From contig OY759265.1 of the NCBI GenBank assembly GCA_963662155.1, positions 44,310,906 to 44,374,905 of the forward strand: DNA of 64,000 nucleotides. The letters run 5' to 3'. The first letter of the stretch is position 1, and every line of letters begins with the position of its first letter. Source of the DNA: Lamellibrachia columna (Eukaryota; Annelida; Polychaeta; Sabellida; Siboglinidae). The notes under the pieces were generated by a model. The model worked only from the letters and a program-made list of their open reading frames with translations. It was not told the DNA's origin and did no database searches. Below, one piece after another: positions 1-10,506 of the stretch. A program made the translations under genes and the position numbers.

Positions 1-139
1 ACCTTTGACTAACATTACGGTTATGAGTTTAGTTGCTGTATGTACTACCCACAGCGCATGCGCCCAGACCACCAGAAACTCCTGCGTTAGCCTAAGATTG
101 GGCTGTTTGTAGTGACACTACTTGAGACTTGAGACTTGA

Positions 140-520
140 GTGTCGAAGCAATTAACCTCTAGAGATTATATAACATAATTTACGTGTTTATGTTACTGAA
201 TACAACCAACACAATGTGTCTGGTAACGTTATCTTGCGTGGATGCAGCGATACGTTTTTGTCCGGTGTGATTGTGTTTCCACATTATCATTATTTTGATG
301 GATTCGAAAATAATTACCAGAAAATAGTTATGTAAACCCTTTGTACCGAGTTGTACAGTGACGTCAGAAATGAGCCAAAAGCAATCTGTCAAAATAGCCT
401 GCAATGCATGTCTCATTGGCTCATTTAGTAATCTCTCCGCTCTTACCAATGTTCAGCTTTTCTCTTCAATGGTGTTAAGTCTTCCCTTATTTGACTCTCG
501 GTGGTCAACCCCTATTTTTC
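140..520 (+). repeat. Dispersed repeat family R, copy 1
   Basis: This stretch is clearly related to the reverse complement of 43230-43625. Shared landmarks include the start around GTTACTGAATACAACCAA, the middle ATTATCATTATTTTGATGG and the later AATGTTCAGCTTTTCT-like segment. The two copies have diverged by substitutions and small gaps, and frames are broken, so it is an old interspersed repeat of unknown class. Nothing identifies a protein. Confidence 0.6.
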
Positions 521-583
521 CCCTTGATCTTATAATAATAACTAAAAAGAATAAAATACTATAGTACCATATTCACCGAGTGC

Positions 584-872
584 TTTATGACTTTTTACTT
601 CATGGTTTTATGCTTAACAAGAACACGTAAAAACATATAATGTGATATATATATATATATATTCATAAATAAAATAAAACAATAATAAATTTGTGTCATC
701 AACCTATGTGCTTAATAACATGTACTGCTTAGTGACTTTTTACTTCATGGTTTTATGCGTAATAAGAACACGTTGAAAACATATAATGTAGTATATATAT
801 TCATAAATAAAACAACAATAAATGTGTGTCATCAATCTATGTGCTTAATAACATGTACTGCTTAGTGCGTAG
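584..872. repeat. Tandem duplication, about 145 bp x 2
   Basis: Two adjacent diverged copies start with ACTTTTTACTTCATGG at about 589 and 734. Each contains a short TA run and ends with ATAACATGTACTGCTTAGTG. The copies differ by substitutions and TA length. The sequence is AT-rich and noncoding. Confidence 0.8.
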
Positions 873-1389
873 TTGTTAAACGGAGCACTTTACAATGCTT
901 ACAAAATGCGTTAAAACCAAGGAAATTTAAATAGAAACAGCTATCTACCTTCAATTCGGCCAAACCATGTTTTGTCTTTTTGTTTGGCCTACAATTTTGT
1001 GACATCCACGATCCAAGCGACAATCGTGTAGAAAGTTACCATAGCTGATGACCACAACAAGCCGTAACAGGCAACCGACCGGGGATTTCGTTTAAGTGAA
1101 TTCGCGGGAGCCACAAATCTCGAGACGCGGTTTTGGGCAAATTATGACAGGCAGTCAAGCGTGACGCTTCATTCTTAGATATTTTCACGGGAGATGGTTA
1201 ACAGAGTTGTATGGATATTTTACTCCGCATATATAGACAACAGACCTTGAAGAAGAGTTGTGCTTGGTGACTAGTCAGAAATACATACATTTTATAACAT
1301 GTATCTCATATAATAATCATAGTACTTAACTTGCTATTAAAAAACATGTGTTGGCCGCCGTCCTGTGGGGTCCGAATTCAAGGTCTGAG
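873..1389. other. No recognisable feature
   Basis: This is mixed AT-rich sequence without a convincing gene, RNA gene or repeat boundary. Confidence 0.5.
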
Positions 1390-1505
1390 GCGTGCACCCA
1401 CGCATGGCGTGATCGCGCCAGTTCAAGCGTGAAGGCGACAACCCCGGTGGGCTGGACTGCACTGGACAGCGCTGGACAGAGTGCGGGGCCACATGTAGTT
1501 TTCCA
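1390..1505 (+). repeat. Dispersed repeat family S, copy 1
   Basis: A GC-rich segment with GGTGGGCTGGAC followed by TGGACAG-type repeats matches the reverse complement of 35775-35885. Both copies also share a GCGTGA...CGCCAG hairpin-like part. It is an interspersed repeat of unknown class. Confidence 0.55.
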
Positions 1506-1654
1506 GTCACCATTTCACAGCACATCAGATATCTACTAACCTACAGTTGTGTGAGAATGACACGTTTTTTCGTACTCGATAATCCATATTTTCCTATCTT
1601 TATGAGTCCGGTAAACGAAGAGGACGATAACTGAATGAAACAAACTAGCCTATC

Positions 1655-1800
1655 TACTGATGTTAGCAGCGTGAATATATTTAAAAACTAAATTGACAAA
1701 TATCTCAGAAAGGCGGATTACACAGATGGAAAATGTCGTTGGACTCTCAATAAGCCAATGGCATCCGTGTCCACTTGCCAGCTGGGGTGTTATTTTTCGG
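1655..1800 (+). mobile_element. LINE 3' tail (fragment)
   Basis: Conceptual translation with stops reads like SSVNIFKN*IDKYLRKADY and then a conserved tail around ATAAGCCAATGGC. The same tail follows the reverse-transcriptase fragments at 28022-28265 and 36760-36960. Only the last part of the element is present. It abuts the transposase relic on the opposite strand. Confidence 0.75.
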
Positions 1801-2150
1801 TCCTTCAAAACTGTTTTCCCTGACATTCTGTTCATTTTTAAAATTAATGTTGGAATGTTTATTGTCACATCTACTGTTGCAAAAATATCCTGCACATCAA
1901 ATCCCTTGTCAGTCATGACTGAATCTCCAGGATCAACCTTTGTCGTCAGATTACCACGCTCAATGATTTGTCGATCACGATCGTTGAGCCTCCATATGAA
2001 TCTGACAGATATGAGCACCTGCCACCAGGTGTCACACCTACAATCATCTTTGCCGTGTTCCTGTTCTCGTAAGTAGAGAAAGTGACCTGCTGAACTGCTG
2101 GTGCTGGTGCTGGTGCTGGTGCTGGTGCTGGTGCTTTCCCCTTCTTAACA
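1790..2150 (-). pseudogene. DDE_Tnp_4-type transposase fragment
   Basis: On the minus strand two frames together resemble the middle of transposases with the DDE_Tnp_4 domain (PIF/Harbinger and ISL2EU relatives). One frame gives VTFSTYENRNTAKMIVGVTP, then GGRCSYLSDSYGGST. After a frame break come SDRQIIE, PGDSVMTDKGFDVQDI and NIPTLILKMNRMS. The DKGFD motif holds the expected catalytic Asp of the family. The N- and C-terminal parts are missing and the frame is broken, so this is a dead copy. Upstream of VTF a six-base repeat encodes Pro-Ala repeats. The identification rests on motif memory, not a search. Confidence 0.75.
2091..2141. repeat. Microsatellite, 6-bp GGTGCT
   Basis: About seven GGTGCT repeats lie at the upstream edge of the transposase relic. 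On the minus strand they read as Ala-Pro repeats. Confidence 0.9.
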
Positions 2151-2189
2151 GGAAACACAAACCCATCGACGACAGCTTTTGGTTTCATG

Positions 2190-3528
2190 GAAATCTGAAG
2201 GGGAATACATGTAGTCTGCCTCTCGCTCTGGCCAAATATCTAACGCTTTTCACTGAAGGGACATGAATCTAATCCATGTAATGAAGATGCTGTAGACCTT
2301 ATTGTCTTATTGATGTTAAACATACAACTTAGTTATGCGTTTGTCTTGTACATTCTACATTTCATTAGTGCCAGAAACAGGTGGTCTTTTACATCAATCG
2401 ATGGGTTAACGCACAGGTAGTTCAGATCATATGTTTCTGGACCCAAAGAGACTAGAACATCAACAAGTTGTAATCTTTCAGATATGTGTACAGTTTTACC
2501 CCTTCAGGGTCACGCTTAAACTGTTCAATGCTTATCCTCAGAATCTCTATGGGACCTCCTCACCGGCCTGGGTGTCAGTCTGAACAATCCCATCAACTGT
2601 CAACCCCCCCCCGTTGTTTCCACAAAAATATCCGTATACATATCTAATTATGACATAACAAGAATTTCGTAATCTTCTTATCCCTTTGGCAGTGTCTCTG
2701 AGAGGCGGCATCGTCTTACATTCCACAGGGCAGCACGCTTGACCCTAGATGCAGAACAGGCACAGCGGTGTCAGTCAATATCTTCTTTCCCAGTGTACTT
2801 CCTGTAATTGTAATCAAAAGATAATCAGTTAACCCGGAATATGAAAAGGCATGGTACTGCCATAATATGCAAAAGCTTAAATGTGTGAAGAAAAAATTAT
2901 TCTACAGCTTGGATTTTCCTTCCCCCTTGTATAACGTTTGTGGATTTTGAATCCGAATAAAGATGATAATAATAATATTATTAAAACCACTGCGGATTGC
3001 ATATATTTCAACAGTCCATATACCTCTCCTAGATATGTATTTACTAGCTAAGTCTCAAAAAGGCACATAAGTGGCCTCAGGCTTCGTACTATTATGTTTG
3101 TGCAGAGTGGCGTGACTTGATCTCAAAACCGGAATGCAGGCCCGGTATGATCTGCCACCTAGCGATCAACCGATGCAAACAGCAGCTGCTGAAATGTCTG
3201 TGCGTTCTATGTATATATTTTAAATATTGCTTTACTTGCACGTTATATCGCGACCGACAGCCGGATGACCACTAATAATTAATCGTTGTGATCGCCAGCT
3301 GGCGCCCCTGAATAAATGCGTTCCTTTTACTGAACTAGGCAGTCGAATTCTGCTGGACTCGACCACTACTCGACCTAGTGTTAAAACTCCCTCCTCAACT
3401 GATTTAGACCATCACGAATCAGGTTCGTTGATGTTCAAATGTTTAGTGTAATGTGTTGTAAATAGTCTAAGTAATATTTAATAAAAGAGTGCGTCCTTTT
3501 ATTGAAATCGTCGAAAGAATATACTGCT
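2190..3528. other. No recognisable gene
   Basis: This may contain further decayed parts of the transposon whose transposase lies at 1790-2150, but I see no assignable motif. A short poly-C run lies near 2606. No RNA gene is visible. Confidence 0.45.
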
Positions 3529-3644
3529 CAGTGGCGTCTTTAAAGGGGGGGGGGCGGGGACTGTGGTAACTTAGTACATGGTAATTTAGCTAGCATGATA
3601 AACTAATGCCCCCCCCCCTTGCGAGATCCCAGATACGCCACTGA
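3529..3644. mobile_element. Short MITE with CAGTGGCGT ends
   Basis: The left end begins CTCAGTGGCGTC and runs into a poly-G stretch. The right end has a poly-C stretch and finishes ACGCCACTGAG, giving an inverted repeat. The terminal CAGTGGCG pattern matches the element at 26011 and is typical of hAT-like MITEs. A convincing target duplication is not visible here. Confidence 0.6.
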
Positions 3645-3655
3645 GTTTGATCATT

Positions 3656-3731
3656 AGAAAATGTGAACCATGGCTTGTTAGTAATGTGAACCGTCGCTTG
3701 TTAGTGATGAGAACCGTGGTTGTTAGTGATG
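3656..3731. repeat. Three 24-bp tandem units
   Basis: Three imperfect copies of a unit with GTGAACC and CTTGTTAGT follow each other. The array is short and diverged. Confidence 0.6.
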
Positions 3732-4241
3732 CAGTTCTTTCAAAACGAAAGGTTTTATTTGGTCAGAACTTGCCGCTTTATATGGTTTTAAGTATTTCGA
3801 TTATTATTATTATTATGCTGTTTCAATAAGAAACTGGCTAAGCACAACCATTGGAGAAGAAGACCAGAAAGTCTGGTACTTACCAGCATAGAAGGAGAAC
3901 TACCAGGAAAAAACGAAGAGGAATAAGAAAAATGGACTGGATTGACAACATCAAACAATGGACAGACGGTGGGCTCGAAGTGACTAGAGAGATTGCAAGG
4001 AGACGCCAAAAGCCTAACTGGGGCTAGGGCTACACAAGAAGTAGTATTTAGAAAGGTTTTTCAACTCCTGTCTCCCGAATAGCGATCTTCTGGACTTGCT
4101 GCTGTTTACAAAGCTTACAATTAATCAGCCCACAATTAATTAAAACCCCATTTGAAGAGCTGGCGATTTCACCACAGACATCAGAAGCACACAACGTGCC
4201 ATGCGCTTCAAGCCATCCTTTAACAATTTCAAAGCTGCAAT
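3732..4241. other. No recognisable feature
   Basis: Unassigned mixed sequence. No gene or repeat boundary is seen. Confidence 0.45.
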
Positions 4242-4851
4242 GGCTGAACTCGATTCATTCGCCGCCGGCGTACGCCGGAGTCCGCCGGTCATGTGACCGG
4301 CGCGCCGCTTTTTTGCTACCAATCGAGCGACAAATTTTTAAACATGGACGCAGCAGTTGTTTACACTTAGATTTCTTTTTTTGCGTTGGGTGAGTACCAG
4401 AAAAACTACATTATCTTTTTGTATAACAGAGTTCTGAATTTTTTATAATTGTGGCATGGATCGAACTTTAAGTTTACCAAAAATATACGGGTAACGTATT
4501 GAATATAAAAATAGTATTCATTGTGATTATTATCGCCCTTTGTCTTGGCTGGAATGAGTTAAATATCACATAATATATTAAATAAAGCACATAATCGATG
4601 ATATTCGACAGGCATGTCTTATATTGTACGGTGATATATTTTTTTTAAACGCATCGAAAATTATTGCTATGATTTTCGATCAACTATGCTATGGCCCTAT
4701 GCCATGGCTATGCCTATGGCTATGCCTTGCCCTTGCTGTATGGCCTTGAATGGCCTATGGCCGGAATCGGCGTCCGCCCGTATGAATCGAGCGCCAACGG
4801 TTTCCGCCGATCCGCCGGCGGCGTACGCCGGCGGATGAATCGAGTTCAGCC
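4242..4851. mobile_element. 610-bp MITE with GC-rich inverted ends
   Basis: The left end GGCTGAACTCGATTCAT and the right end ATGAATCGAGTTCAGCC are inverted copies. Both are followed inward by CGCCGGCGTACGCCG-type palindromes, so the inverted repeat extends to about 40 bp. The interior holds TATGGC-type repeats and further AATCGAGCG motifs but no protein. Flanks give no clean target duplication (AAT on the left, TAT on the right). Confidence 0.75.
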
Positions 4852-5494
4852 TATCACGTAACACGTGATCATCGCAACTGTCTTTGTCGGAAATGACGTG
4901 GGTGTGGGTTTTGCGCAGATGTGTTTCCCGTAGTGACCTCTCGGGATCGAGGCTGCAACGTCTTCGTGAACAAGACAGAAGCTGCCAACCTTAGTGATCG
5001 ACCGCAACTTGAGAACGAGTCAGCTGAGACATCATGACGCCGTGAGCAACGACACCACGCCGCTTGTGATCAACGGATGGTAGTCAAAATGTACGTCATA
5101 CGAAGTTCAAAGAGATTGTAATTGCCGCGATGCAACGCTCACGTTAATCCGTTAAATAGGCCGGAGAACGGACAAAGGTAAGTGAACTGTTGGTATTGTA
5201 GTTCAACATTGACTATTATCGCAAAGAGAAACTGATTCGTTCATATTACTTTGAGATTATCCGTGTTATTAATATCTATTAAGTACGAATTGTTGCAGAT
5301 CGTCGATATGACGTCACTACGGCGCATTCTCGCAAGCGGAAATTCGGACATTTACAGGTGATTTCGGGTTTTTGTTGTATTTACATCTTCGCAGTAATAA
5401 TATAAAAAAAATTATAGTAATAACCTGTTTGCCACAATATATCTATACAATATGAGGTACACAAAGCTATAATTATAATTTGATGGAAACCACC
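4852..5494. other. No recognisable feature
   Basis: Partly CpG-rich sequence with a TGACGTCAC CRE-like site near 5308. No gene structure is evident. Confidence 0.4.
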
Positions 5495-5832
<338 letters not shown>

Positions 5833-6660
5833 AACAGACAATCCTTATTTGCTGTTAAAGATGCGTGTTTGTTAATTGCCGTATTTACATAATATGTTTG
5901 TATTGCAATTAAAGCGGCGCCGTGGTAGCAGTGTCGTGTTGTTTCCCTGTTATCTATTTATATCTTTACCGTTATCTTTATATGTTCATCGTTGACTTAC
6001 AAAATGTGTACCCATTGTCTATGCGTCGTCTACAATGACGGTTTTAATAGAATGTTACCACAGTTACGTGACTATCAGACTAACCCACCACTCCTTACGT
6101 GCGTCACGGTCATATATTAATATTTTTTATGATTATGTATGTTAAATTGATTTGATACCTCGGTGACTCGTTGATTGTGATTTATTCGAAATGTACATTT
6201 CACCCGAGAAGACAACCGGAGGCGGCAGAGTTTCTTGCAGCAGCACGGCACCCAGAGGCAGCAGATGGGAGACACGGAGACAGGTGACACTTCGACTATT
6301 GGAACAGCTCCAGCTGACTTATTTTCTGTACCTTAAAATTACCTCCAACAACGTGATAACTTTGTTGTTGGGTTGCATTATCAGCGGAGTCCATACACCT
6401 GGCGGCAATTCCTGCAATACGAATTTTAACACTGAAATCTAAGTTCGCACTTATAATTGCACCTAGAAACTCTAACTATCTGAACTCGCTTCCTTACATT
6501 CTGGCAGTACGGACACTTATGTTTATATAGGTTGTTTAATGTGCTAGTGCTAATGTTAATATCCATATTTTAAAGACGCGCGCACGATATAAATCACTAT
6601 ATACGCATAAAGTATACGCACATAATCAAATCATACACGTTTTGGCTCAAAATTAAGTTT
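5833..6660. other. No recognisable feature
   Basis: Unassigned sequence between the CAG repeat and a CAACAA-rich patch (6660-6745). Confidence 0.45.
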
Positions 6661-6748
6661 CGTTGGAACACCAACAACTCATTCGTTGGAACACCAACAA
6701 CAACACCACCAACAACAACACCAACAACAACAACAACACCGACAACTC
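6661..6748. repeat. CAACAA-rich simple repeat
   Basis: Impure repeats of ACACCAACAACAAC. Low-complexity sequence. Confidence 0.85.
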
Positions 6749-6807
6749 ATGACCATTGCAATTTGGAAATATCTTCATAAACACCGGACAGAAATAATAT
6801 CAGCCTA

Positions 6808-6960
6808 AGGGTGTCATCCATAAACTACGTCACGCTCAGGGGTGGAGGGTGTCCGGGTAAGCGTTACGGAACGTTACATGGGGGTGGGGGGTCTTGGTAA
6901 TCGTAAAGTTCATTATTTAAAAAAATTGTTCTGCTCGTCTAGCTGTCGATGTCAGACTGA
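6808..6960 (+). mobile_element. DNA transposon end, CCATAAACTACGTCACG type
   Basis: The motif CATCCATAAACTACGTCACG is followed by GGGGTGG, GCGTTACG and GGGGGTGGGGGGTCT. This arrangement occurs at the ends of a widespread DNA-transposon type in invertebrates (recognised from memory). A second related segment in the same orientation lies at 7835-7955, on the far side of the 28-bp array. Confidence 0.5.
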
Positions 6961-6963
6961 TAG

Positions 6964-7719
6964 CATCGAGTGTTGTGCCAGTGGCGGGGTACATCGAGTG
7001 TTATGCCAGTGTCGGGGTTCATCGAGTGTTATGCCCGTGTCGGGGTACATCGAGTGTTATGCCAGTGTCGAGGTACATCGAGTGTTATGCCAGTGTCGGG
7101 GTACATCGAGTGTTATGCCAGTGTCGGGGTACATCGAGTGTTATGCCAGTGTAGGGTTACATCGAGTGTTATGCCAGTGTCGGGGTACATCGAGTGTTAT
7201 GCCAGTGTCGGGGTACATCGAGTGTTATGCCAGTGTCGGGTTACATCGAGTGTTATGCCAGTGTCGGGGTACATCGAGTGTTATGCCAGTGTCGGGGTAC
7301 ATCGAGTGTTATGCCAGTGTCGGGGTACATCGAGTGTTATGCCAGTGTAGGGTTACATCGAGTGTTATGCCAGTGTCGGGGTACATCGAGTGTTATGCCA
7401 GTGTCGGGGTACATCGAGTGTTATGCCAGTGTCGGGTTACATCGAGTGTTATGCCAGTGTCGGGGTACATCGAGTGTTATGCCAGTGTCGGGGTACATCG
7501 AGTGTTATGCCAGTGTAGGGTTACATCGAGTGTTATGCCAGTGTCGGGGTACATCGAGTGTTATGCCAGTGTCGGGTTACATCGAGTGTTATGCCAGTGT
7601 CGGGGTACATCGAGTGTTATGCCAGTGTCGGGGTACATCGAGTGTTATGCCAGTGTCGGGGTACATCGAGTGTTATGCCAGTGTCGGGGTACATCGAGTG
7701 TTATGCCAGTGTCGGGGTA
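6964..7719. repeat. Minisatellite, 28-bp unit x 27
   Basis: The array is 756 bp, exactly 27 units of 28 bp with core CATCGAGTGTTATGCC. Because 28 is not a multiple of three, all three plus-strand frames can stay open, which explains the long apparent proteins. Variant units with GTAGGGTTAC recur at 7151, 7347 and 7515, spaced 7 and 6 units, showing amplification of multi-unit blocks. Confidence 0.97.
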
Positions 7720-7834
7720 CATTTCAACTGAATTCGAACGGAAACGGAACGTGGACTCTGCCATGTATCAGTGAAGTATGTAATGACGCACGAAAAGTCT
7801 GCACTTGGTGAAAAACAAATGTATGCATAATAAT

Positions 7835-7960
7835 AGATGGGGGAGGTCTCAAAACGAACGTAGTTCTAGGGGTGTAAAGGCCGGCGTTACGAAGCGTGAA
7901 AAGGGGGTGGAGGTCTAAAAAAACTTCAACAAATAGCGTTACGTAGGGGAGATTTTCAGT
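7835..7960 (+). mobile_element. Transposon fragment related to 6808-6960
   Basis: It contains GGGGGAGGTCT, GGCGTTACGAAGCGTG and GGGGGTGGAGGTCTAA, the same ordered motifs as the segment left of the minisatellite. The 28-bp array therefore sits between two parts of the same kind of element. Confidence 0.5.
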
Positions 7961-8118
7961 TAAAGTAACTTTTTTGTGAAAAGTATGTTAGATGCATTAT
8001 TTCTGTCAACGTATTCATTAAATTTATTATTCGTGTTAATAAAATGTACCATATACCACTGATATTCCATATTGTAGTTATGTGTAGATATGTGAAGTTT
8101 CCCAGGCGCGGTCGACTG

Positions 8119-8154
8119 TAACAACTAGCCCCGTAAGCGGGGCAAGTTGTTACA
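8119..8154. other. Hairpin, 16-bp stem and 4-nt loop
   Basis: GTAACAACTAGCCCCG, loop TAAG, then CGGGGCAAGTTGTTAC. The arms pair at 15 of 16 positions. It lies inside the transposon relic and probably represents inverted subterminal repeats rather than a terminator. Confidence 0.8.
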
Positions 8155-8594
8155 TCATACGGGGCACGTTGTTACAGCAAAGTACTCGTGGGTCGCAAAG
8201 CAAGAGTCACTCTTACGCATTTTACACACAGTGTGCGTAACAAGGTGTTCACGGCTTCATATACTGAGCTTTTCATTTTTAGTTACCAAAGGGCACTCAT
8301 TCCCGGAATCCTACATAACAAACAATTATGAATGGAATGTAACTTATTGAATGGAGTATGAAATATTGAATGAAAATATATATGTCGAGCGACTTCTACT
8401 TGATTGAATGATACACACACGTACGCACACACGCACAAACATCCACATTTCAATTAATTGTGCAATATTTATTAATTGCTCAAATAGGGCTGTGCCATAA
8501 AAAAATACAACATTGAACAAGATTGTCATCCAAGACAAAACACCCAGATGACAAGTAGACAAGGAAGTCATTGATTTATCGAGAGTGAAAAAAG

Positions 8595-8598
<4 letters not shown>

Positions 8599-8672
<74 letters not shown>

Positions 8673-8700
8673 GTGTATATGTATATGTATATATGTATAA
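8599..8700. repeat. (TA)n microsatellite
   Basis: A long TA run passes into impure ATATGTATATG repeats. Confidence 0.95.
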
Positions 8701-9233
8701 CCCGCACTTCTAAGATATTTGTTTGACGCTGCTAGCATTTATGGTAATTTTATTTATTTTAAATAAATGTTGTTTTTAAGTCATTGTCAGCACACAATTT
8801 GCTGGCTGAACCATCGGTATGAGCCGTCCGAGCATTGTTACAGTAACAACTTGCCCAACTATATATTTTAACAACTTGCCCCAAACACAGTTTTTGCAGT
8901 TGAACGCACGTAGACGATAACAAATCCTGAATTTCACTTTAACTTCTACTTGGCATAACCCCTTATACTATATAATATACATGCTTCAAGTTTCAGTCAT
9001 GAAACATAAAAAGTGTCTGCGTGAGATGATATTATGTGGGCATACTCAAACCAGTTTTAGGTGCATGGTTAAAAAGTCATTTTTGTCCACATCTCGTTAA
9101 TTTCGCCTTCACAACTCCCGTTTTTGGACAGTGTGTCTGCTGGTGGACTTCCAACTAACTACTGTCGATGGTGACTCCATAAGTGGGCTATGTTTTCGTA
9201 AAACGCATCTGTAACAACTAGCCCCGGTCTCCC

Positions 9234-9790
9234 ATACTTTATGGATAACCCCTAACAAAGAACGCGAGTCTACGTAATTATTTAATACTTGAAACTAGCG
9301 TTAAAGACCCACTTGTTTAACATGACTCAGTGTCTAAGTCGGTTGCATATTGTTTACACTGTCTAATTTTAACACTGTGTACGTGGTGGTGTTATTAGTA
9401 GTATCGTCGCCAGACAACGCTTCCACCACTACGGCACTGTTTGTCGTTACGTCGTTCTGTCAAGTGTCTGATCAGCTAAAGAACGGGTTGTAACTAGGTC
9501 ACAACCATTTACGGACGAATGCGGTCACATATCTAGGTAGGCGTTCAGTCAGATTAGTGAAGGTTACTCACACACGGCTTAGTGCAGACGACACACGTGT
9601 TAACTACTGTGATTATAATAAAGACTTCATTTATCCGCCACTTTTTTTAATCTTCCACGCCGATGCCCCGCGTGTACTGGAACGCGCAGCATAATAATAT
9701 ACAACCGAGACAGGTCTGTGGAAATACCACTATTTATTTATACATAGGTGACAATATTAAAAGGACAACGTTTGATTGATTTTATCATAT
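9234..9790. other. No recognisable feature
   Basis: Unassigned sequence. Confidence 0.4.
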
Positions 9791-10031
9791 TATGCAGTAT
9801 AAAGTATATCTAACATCTTGGCAGCCCAGGTGCCTCTTATTGAGCCACAATTGTTTATATAATTTGACCGTTTTCTGTTTATTTTGAATGTTTCACCACG
9901 AATGTGATATTTGACCGGCAGGATCAATATTCATAGACAGATAACTATCAAATTATATTTAACAAATATAGTTCATTAAAACACATTTCGGCGGCCAATG
10001 TGTTAGAATAGATATAGCGTATACTATATAC
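9791..10031. mobile_element. Palindromic MITE family M, copy 1 (compact)
   Basis: The left half has TATATCTAACATCTTGGC, CCACAATTGTTTATATAA and TTTGACCGTTTTCTG. The right half has CATAGACAGATAAC, TCAAATTATATTTAACAAA, TTCATTAAAACACATTT and GTTAGAATAGATATAG. The halves are imperfect inverted copies of each other along nearly their whole length, about 240 bp in total. This copy has no tandem array in its centre and shows the basic structure for the copies at 16900, 19045, 22835, 31105, 32105, 47055 and 53185. Confidence 0.8.
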
Positions 10032-10476
10032 AGGCCCCGATACCGAGATTTTACGATATAAGCAATCAGACGTAATTATGTCATTTTCTTCTTCAGAAAA
10101 GCAACATACAATATGCTCCCATCATATGGCGTTCAAAACAATCATGTATTCGTGTGCAAATGATCATATATTTTCGGTCAGCCGCCAAAAAAAATATTTT
10201 TTCACAGCATAAATGTCGTCATCCTGAAATATGATCATATCCCTGTTCAAAAACAATTTATCTGGGCGCATAAAAACTGGGGAACCGTCTCAAAATCACC
10301 GGCGCTTTATTCGTGTACCGTGAACACGTCGATAAAACAGTGATCCTTCCCCCTCCGGGTCGATGTGGGAACGGGAAGGACGCAATTAGAAGGCGGGTGA
10401 AAATGTCCACCTTACAGCCGGAAAACCTCCACACTTCCGGCGTAACTTTATGCACTCATCCTCTACACCCTCGGTA

Positions 10477-10506
10477 ACCAGGGGTGATAGGTTTATCACC
10501 CCTGGT
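10477..10506. other. Perfect 13-bp hairpin
   Basis: ACCAGGGGTGATA, loop GGTT, then TATCACCCCTGGT. A perfect stem in otherwise unremarkable sequence. Function unknown; it may be the relic of a small inverted repeat. Confidence 0.85.

Larger units (their letters stand above)
8110..9233. mobile_element. DNA transposon relic with GGGGC(A/T)AGTTGTTAC repeats
   Basis: The right end at 9211-9233 reads GTAACAACTAGCCCCGGTCT, then CCC. Its complement matches the GGGGAGACCGGGGCTAGT terminus of the element at 38135-39853. Internal copies of GTAACAACTTGCCC occur near 8845 and 8870, and 8119-8154 is a 16-bp-stem hairpin of the same motif. The left end is not identified. No transposase is seen. Confidence 0.5.

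Noticed and set aside
6842..7811. Plus-strand frames of 310 and 205 codons (VLCQCRG / IECYASV repeats)
   Set aside because: All three frames of a 28-bp array are open. There is no coding evidence outside the array.
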